A stretch of 9,906 nucleotides of DNA from JADJPL01 sp041183125 (GTDB taxonomy: Bacteria; Bacteroidota; Bacteroidia; Chitinophagales; Saprospiraceae). Shown in pieces: positions 7,088-9,906 of the stretch. A program made the translations under genes and the position numbers. Location of the stretch: contig JBEGMH010000202.1 of assembly GCA_041183125.1 (NCBI GenBank), positions 1 to 9,906 on the forward strand, read 5' to 3'. Numbering within the stretch: the stretch's first letter is position 1; every line of letters begins with the position of its first letter. Below the pieces are notes generated by a model that did no database searches, was not told the DNA's origin, and saw nothing but the letters and a program-made list of their open reading frames with translations.

Positions 7088-7853
7088 GCCAGGGCTGTAG
7101 GCGCAAGGTCAATGCCTTGTACTCCTCTAAGGAAAGTTGTTCAGGCCGTTTCTGGAAAAAAGGATCGCCCAGGTCGGGGAAATCGCCCACCAGGGCTTTG
7201 AGGGAGTTGCGCAGCATCTTGCGGCGCTGGCTGAAGGCTTGCTTGACCACCCGCCGGAACTGGCGCTCGTCGCAGGCCCACTCCTCGTGCTCTTTTCGAA
7301 GCAGCCGGATGACTGCCGACTGTACCTGCGGGGGAGGGGAAAAACAACTCTTGTCCACCCCGAGGAGGAGTTCCCCTGCATAAGAAGCTTGTACCAGTAC
7401 GCTGATGGCACCGTAGGTCTTGGACCCCGGGCGCGCCACTACCCGCTCCGCCATCTCCTTTTGGAACATCCCCACGATTTCCGGCACGAGGTCCTGGTAG
7501 CGGAGGGCGTGAAACAGGATTTGGGAAGAAATATTATATGGGAAATTGCCGATCAGGCAAAAGGGCTGCCCGCCGAACACCTGGTCTAAAGGCGTTTTCA
7601 AAAAATCACCGGACAGGATATTGCCGTGGAGTTGCGGGAAGTGCTTCTCTAAATAGGCTACCATATCGCGATCGGCTTCCACTACTTTCAAAGCAGCGGG
7701 TTGCCGTAAAAGGAAGCGCGTCAGCATCCCTTTTCCGGGGCCTACTTCCAGGATGCGCGGGTGGGAAGATACGGTCAGAAGGCTTTGGGCGATCTGTTCT
7801 GCCACGTCATCGCGGTTCAGAAAGTGTTGGCCGAACGATTTCTTTGCTTTCAA
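7083..7853 (-). CDS. rsmA: 16S rRNA (adenine1518/1519-N6)-dimethyltransferase RsmA (KsgA)
   Basis: This enzyme dimethylates two adjacent adenines in the 3' hairpin (helix 45) of 16S rRNA using S-adenosylmethionine, late in assembly of the small ribosomal subunit. Its 256 residues match the family length. Signatures are KKSFGQHFL (4-12) at the N-terminus, the SAM-binding loop EVGPGKGMLT (36-45), the acidic ribose contact in VEAD (58-61), SGDFL (81-85), the catalytic motif NFPY (103-106, usually NLPY), and FSPPPQVQSAVI in the C-terminal part. The only workable start is TTG at 7853: an in-frame TAG lies four codons upstream, and the conserved KKxxGQHFL segment follows immediately. It is divergent from pdxA, a gene it accompanies in the same operon in Escherichia coli, so the neighbourhood is kept but reorganised. 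Loss of this enzyme gives kasugamycin resistance in other bacteria. Confidence 0.96.
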   Translation of the reverse strand: MKAKKSFGQHFLNRDDVAEQIAQSLLTVSSHPRILEVGPGKGMLTRFLLRQPAALKVVEADRDMVAYLEKHFPQLHGNILSGDFLKTPLDQVFGGQPFCLIGNFPYNISSQILFHALRYQDLVPEIVGMFQKEMAERVVARPGSKTYGAISVLVQASYAGELLLGVDKSCFSPPPQVQSAVIRLLRKEHEEWACDERQFRRVVKQAFSQRRKMLRNSLKALVGDFPDLGDPFFQKRPEQLSLEEYKALTLRLQPWL

Positions 7854-7877
7854 GTACGGATTCTATTGCGAGATTCT

Positions 7878-7885
7878 TAATTTTG
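7878..7885 (+). promoter_or_regulatory. Putative -7 element of the pdxA-lspA transcript
   Basis: TAATTTTG matches the Bacteroidota -7 consensus TAnnTTTG exactly and lies 50 bases before the pdxA ATG. No TTTG is found at the usual spacing upstream (nearest is 7843-7846, 31 bases away), so the promoter call is tentative. Confidence 0.42.
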
Positions 7886-7892
7886 CAAAATT
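7879..7892. repeat. 14-bp perfect palindrome in the rsmA-pdxA divergent region
   Basis: AATTTTGCAAAATT reads identically on both strands. It contains the core of both divergent -7 elements. It could simply reflect two back-to-back promoters, or it could be an operator for a dimeric regulator. Confidence 0.7.
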
Positions 7893-7893
7893 G
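7886..7893 (-). promoter_or_regulatory. Putative -7 element of rsmA
   Basis: On the minus strand, CAATTTTG (7893 down to 7886) differs from TAnnTTTG only in the first base. A minus-strand TTTG at 7913-7910 lies 16 bases upstream, a little short of the usual spacing of about 19. The element abuts the pdxA -7 box, and both lie in the palindrome at 7879-7892. Transcription would begin about 25-30 bases before the TTG start of rsmA. Confidence 0.35.
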
Positions 7894-7897
7894 GCTG

Positions 7898-7915
7898 CCT
7901 TTTGCCCGGCAAAGG
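7898..7915. repeat. Second dyad in the rsmA-pdxA region
   Basis: CCTTTTGCC and GGCAAAGG flank a single central C, giving eight base pairs of dyad symmetry with one extra T in the left arm. It lies 21 bases before the pdxA ATG and just upstream of the rsmA -7 box. The centre is too tight for a hairpin loop, so a protein-binding site is more likely than an RNA structure, if it means anything. Confidence 0.4.
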
Positions 7916-7935
7916 TATGCATAAAAACCAAGAAG

Positions 7936-9021
7936 ATGGACAAACCAATCGTGGGCATCAGCATAGGGGACATCAACGGGATCGGCCTGGAGGTGATCCT
8001 GAAGACCCTGGCGAACCCCCAAATCCTGAACCTTTGCGTACCGGTCGTTTATGGCTCCAGCAAAGTCATATCGTATCACAAAAACATCGTTGGAGTGGAT
8101 TTTCCCTTCCAGGTGGTACAGCGGGCGGAGCGATTGGCTTTGGACCGCGTCAATATCCTCAACTGTTGGCAGGAAAGCGTCAATATCACCTTGGGAAAAG
8201 CGACCGAGGTGGGCGGGCAATATGCCCTGAAGTCCCTGGAAGCGGCTGCCCGCGACCTCAAACAGGGCCTTATTGAAGCGCTGGTCACCGCTCCTATCCA
8301 CAAAGAGGCGATGAAAATGATCGGCTTCCCCTTCCCCGGCCATACGGAATACCTCACGCAGGAATTGGGGGCAGAGGAGAGCCTTATGTTCATGATTGCC
8401 GATGGGTTGCGCGTGGGGCTCGTCACCAACCACCTACCGGTCAAAGAAGTAGCGGCACACGTTACCAAGGAACGCATCCTGCGCAAAATCCGCATCCTGG
8501 AAAAATCCCTGCGCGTTGATTTTGGCATTGACCGCCCGACGATCGCAGTGCTCAGCCTCAACCCGCACGCAGGCGACGGGGGGGCTATCGGCGATGAGGA
8601 CGAGCGAATCGTTCGGCCTGCTGTGGTGGAGTGCAAGAAAAACGGGATTATTGTCACAGGCCCCTTTCCGGCAGACGGCTTTTTCGGTTCGGGAGCGTAT
8701 AAAAAGTACGACGCGATATTGGCTATGTACCACGACCAGGGGCTCATCCCGTTCAAACTCCTGGCGTTCGGCGGGGGGGTCAATTTCACCGCCGGCCTGA
8801 GCGGGGTGCGTACCTCGCCCGACCACGGCACGGCCTTCGAGATCGCCGGTAAAAACGAGGCCGACCCCGATTCTTTCCGCGAAGCCCTTTTTGCTGCTAT
8901 AGATATCGCGCGAAGCCGAAAAGATTACTACGACTCCCGGGCCAATGCCCTCAAAAAACGCACGAAGATCGCCGTAGAAAGCGAAGACGACGACCTCGAC
9001 GATCTGCTGGAGGAAGAATAG
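7936..9021 (+). CDS. pdxA: 4-hydroxythreonine-4-phosphate dehydrogenase PdxA
   Basis: PdxA oxidises 4-phosphohydroxy-L-threonine with NAD+ in the DXP-dependent pathway to pyridoxal 5'-phosphate (vitamin B6). The 361-residue protein opens with the family motif GISIGDINGIGLEV (7-20). It has VTAPIHKEA (117-125) and keeps all three divalent-metal histidines: His136 in FPGHTEY, His266 in MYHDQGLIPFK and His297 in SPDHGTAFEIAG. NPHAGDGG (209-216) is also typical. It is some 30 residues longer than the usual enzyme, mainly because of a very acidic C-terminal tail (ESEDDDLDDLLEEE). The ATG at 7936 directly precedes the conserved DKPIVGISIGD segment. The frame stays open upstream to 7753, but that stretch belongs to rsmA and its promoter. 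No Shine-Dalgarno sequence is visible. lspA follows 27 bases downstream in the same direction and is probably co-transcribed. Confidence 0.96.
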   Translation: MDKPIVGISIGDINGIGLEVILKTLANPQILNLCVPVVYGSSKVISYHKNIVGVDFPFQVVQRAERLALDRVNILNCWQESVNITLGKATEVGGQYALKSLEAAARDLKQGLIEALVTAPIHKEAMKMIGFPFPGHTEYLTQELGAEESLMFMIADGLRVGLVTNHLPVKEVAAHVTKERILRKIRILEKSLRVDFGIDRPTIAVLSLNPHAGDGGAIGDEDERIVRPAVVECKKNGIIVTGPFPADGFFGSGAYKKYDAILAMYHDQGLIPFKLLAFGGGVNFTAGLSGVRTSPDHGTAFEIAGKNEADPDSFREALFAAIDIARSRKDYYDSRANALKKRTKIAVESEDDDLDDLLEEE

Positions 9022-9048
9022 ACTTGTGGCCCATAAAAAACGCACTAC

Positions 9049-9750
9049 TTGAAAGTCTCTACCAAAGTTGCCCTGATCGTCTTTGCTATCCTGCTGGTGG
9101 ATCAGGCCTCGAAAATTTGGGTCAAAACCCACATGGAATATGGTCAGGAGTTCCAAATCTTTGGGCGCCCCTGGGCCTTGATCCATTTCGTCGAAAACAA
9201 CGGCATGGCCTTTGGCTTCTCTATGGGAGGGGAATACGGCAAGCTCCTGCTGAGCCTGTTCCGCATCGTTGCCGTCGGTTTTCTGCTTTTCTTTATCCGA
9301 AAACTCATCCAGGAAAAGGCGGGGATGCGCATGCTCGTCGGCTTTGCCCTCATTTTAGCGGGCGCCATTGGCAATATCCTGGACAGCGCGTTCTACGGGG
9401 TGATTTTTTCAGAGTCTCCCTACTACGGAGGCTTGGCTACCCTCTTCCCCCCAGGCGGCGGGTACGCGGGCTTCCTCCACGGGAGAGTGGTGGATATGCT
9501 CTATTTCCCTGTTGTAAAAGGCGTATGGCCGGAAGGGGTACCCTATCTGGGCGGCCGGTCTTTCCTGTTCTTTAAGCCAGTGTTCAACGTCGCCGATATG
9601 GCCATCACCACCGGTGTAGTCCAAATCATCCTGTTCCAGCGCCAGTTCTTCCGGAAACCGGAAGAGGCGGAAACGCAGGTCGAAAACGAAACAGAAGGGG
9701 AAGATCCACCCCCGGCTGCTCCGGAAGATACCCCTCAGGGGGTTGTGTAA
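9049..9750 (+). CDS. lspA: Lipoprotein signal peptidase (signal peptidase II) LspA
   Basis: LspA is an inner-membrane aspartic protease that cuts the signal peptide of prolipoproteins just before the lipidated cysteine. The 233-residue protein has an N-terminal membrane segment (about 6-20) ending in DQASK, the conserved VENNGMAFG (48-56), membrane segments at about 65-83 and 96-111, and a final one at about 184-197. The catalytic dyad is Asp149 in GRVVDM and Asp183 in FNVADMA. Long insertions between GNILD and VVD (about 113-145) and before FNVAD match the larger Bacteroidota form. The C-terminus adds an acidic, proline-rich cytoplasmic tail of about 30 residues. The start must be TTG at 9049: an in-frame TAA lies at 9034-9036, and the first Met (29) comes after membrane segment one. 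It probably shares a transcript with pdxA. The two lipoproteins encoded at 4769-7081 would be among its substrates. Confidence 0.96.
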   Translation: MKVSTKVALIVFAILLVDQASKIWVKTHMEYGQEFQIFGRPWALIHFVENNGMAFGFSMGGEYGKLLLSLFRIVAVGFLLFFIRKLIQEKAGMRMLVGFALILAGAIGNILDSAFYGVIFSESPYYGGLATLFPPGGGYAGFLHGRVVDMLYFPVVKGVWPEGVPYLGGRSFLFFKPVFNVADMAITTGVVQIILFQRQFFRKPEEAETQVENETEGEDPPPAAPEDTPQGVV

Positions 9751-9906
9751 AAAGACCTTTTTCGCCTGATGCCACCAAAAAATATAATAGACTTGTTGCG
9801 AGGGGGATCATCAAGGGGTCAAAAAGGCCCTTTTTTTCCCACACTGTGCCTTTTTTCGGTCATCTAAGGCAGTTAGACTCCCTCAAAAAGCCTTCGTGTG
9901 GACAAA
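9751..9906. other. Non-coding tail after lspA
   Basis: I find no convincing coding frame or RNA gene in these 156 bases. They contain several A-tract/T-tract blocks attached to GCC or GGC: around 9749-9762, 9821-9837, 9848-9856 and 9885-9892. A TATAAT at 9783-9788 overlaps TAGACTTG at 9788-9795, which is one mismatch from TAnnTTTG. No matching upstream box is present, so a promoter for a gene beyond the window is only a possibility. Confidence 0.4.
9821..9856 (+). terminator. Possible intrinsic terminator downstream of lspA
   Basis: AAAAAGGC (9821-9828) and GCCTTTTT (9848-9855) form a perfect 8-bp inverted repeat with a 19-base spacer, and the right arm ends in a run of six T. This could terminate the pdxA-lspA transcript about 70-105 bases after its stop. 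The stem has only three GC pairs, and an alternative dyad AAAAAGG-C-CCTTTTT (9821-9835) competes with it, so confidence is low. Confidence 0.3.

Noticed and set aside
7753..7935. N-terminal extension of pdxA by 61 residues
   Set aside because: The frame is open, but it overlaps the 5' end of rsmA and the divergent promoter. PdxA proteins begin at the GISIGD segment just after the ATG at 7936.
8434..9186. 250-residue minus-strand open frame opposite pdxA and the start of lspA
   Set aside because: It lies antisense to pdxA and lspA, whose motifs are unmistakable, and has no domain of its own.
1..9906. Defence system, CRISPR array, insertion sequence or prophage
   Set aside because: Every long coding region is a metabolic, housekeeping or envelope gene. 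I see no regularly spaced repeats, transposase motifs or terminal inverted repeats.

Overview
The window looks like a chromosomal segment of a Bacteroidota bacterium, probably from the Saprospiria/Lewinella-like part of the phylum. Reasons: a DUF5916 outer-membrane-type protein, TAnnTTTG promoter elements of the Bacteroidota type, genes without recognisable Shine-Dalgarno sequences, and an LspA with the long periplasmic insert usual in this phylum. Base composition is moderately GC-rich by eye (not counted). I see no mobile element, CRISPR array, tRNA or rRNA. The taxon is an inference from protein style.

Layout. (i) 2-1393 (+): the C-terminal part of a DUF5916 protein whose start lies off the left edge. 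(ii) 2747-4657 and 1410-2750 (-): a two-gene gluconate operon. A single polypeptide fuses gluconokinase to 6-phosphogluconate dehydrogenase, and a GntP-family gluconate:H+ symporter follows through a 4-base ATGA overlap. (iii) 4658-4768: a compact divergent promoter region in which two TAnnTTTG promoters overlap on opposite strands. (iv) 4769-7081 (+): a secreted lipoprotein pair, a right-handed parallel beta-helix protein followed with a 14-base overlap by an SO2930-family diheme cytochrome c. The cytochrome frame is broken by an apparent one-base deletion near 6824-6826. (v) 7083-7853 (-): rsmA (ksgA), converging on the cytochrome gene with one base between the two stop codons. (vi) 7854-7935: a second divergent promoter region, built around a 14-bp perfect palindrome. 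(vii) 7936-9021 and 9049-9750 (+): pdxA and lspA, probably co-transcribed. (viii) 9751-9906: a non-coding tail with A/T-tract inverted repeats.

How the genes fit together. The gluconate operon encodes a complete short route: uptake by GntP, phosphorylation to 6-phosphogluconate, then oxidative decarboxylation to ribulose 5-phosphate, CO2 and (probably) NADPH. It bypasses glucose-6-phosphate dehydrogenase. The divergently transcribed beta-helix/cytochrome pair is a recurrent two-gene module of unknown function, and both proteins carry lipoprotein signals. rsmA, pdxA and lspA are housekeeping genes for ribosome maturation, vitamin B6 synthesis and lipoprotein processing. rsmA and lspA must start at TTG.

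The points most worth following up are the gluconokinase-6PGDH fusion with its overlapping transporter, the beta-helix/cytochrome pair with its frameshift, and the two divergent promoter architectures. No wholly unknown system is evident. The nearest candidate is the beta-helix/diheme cytochrome pair, whose function is not established.
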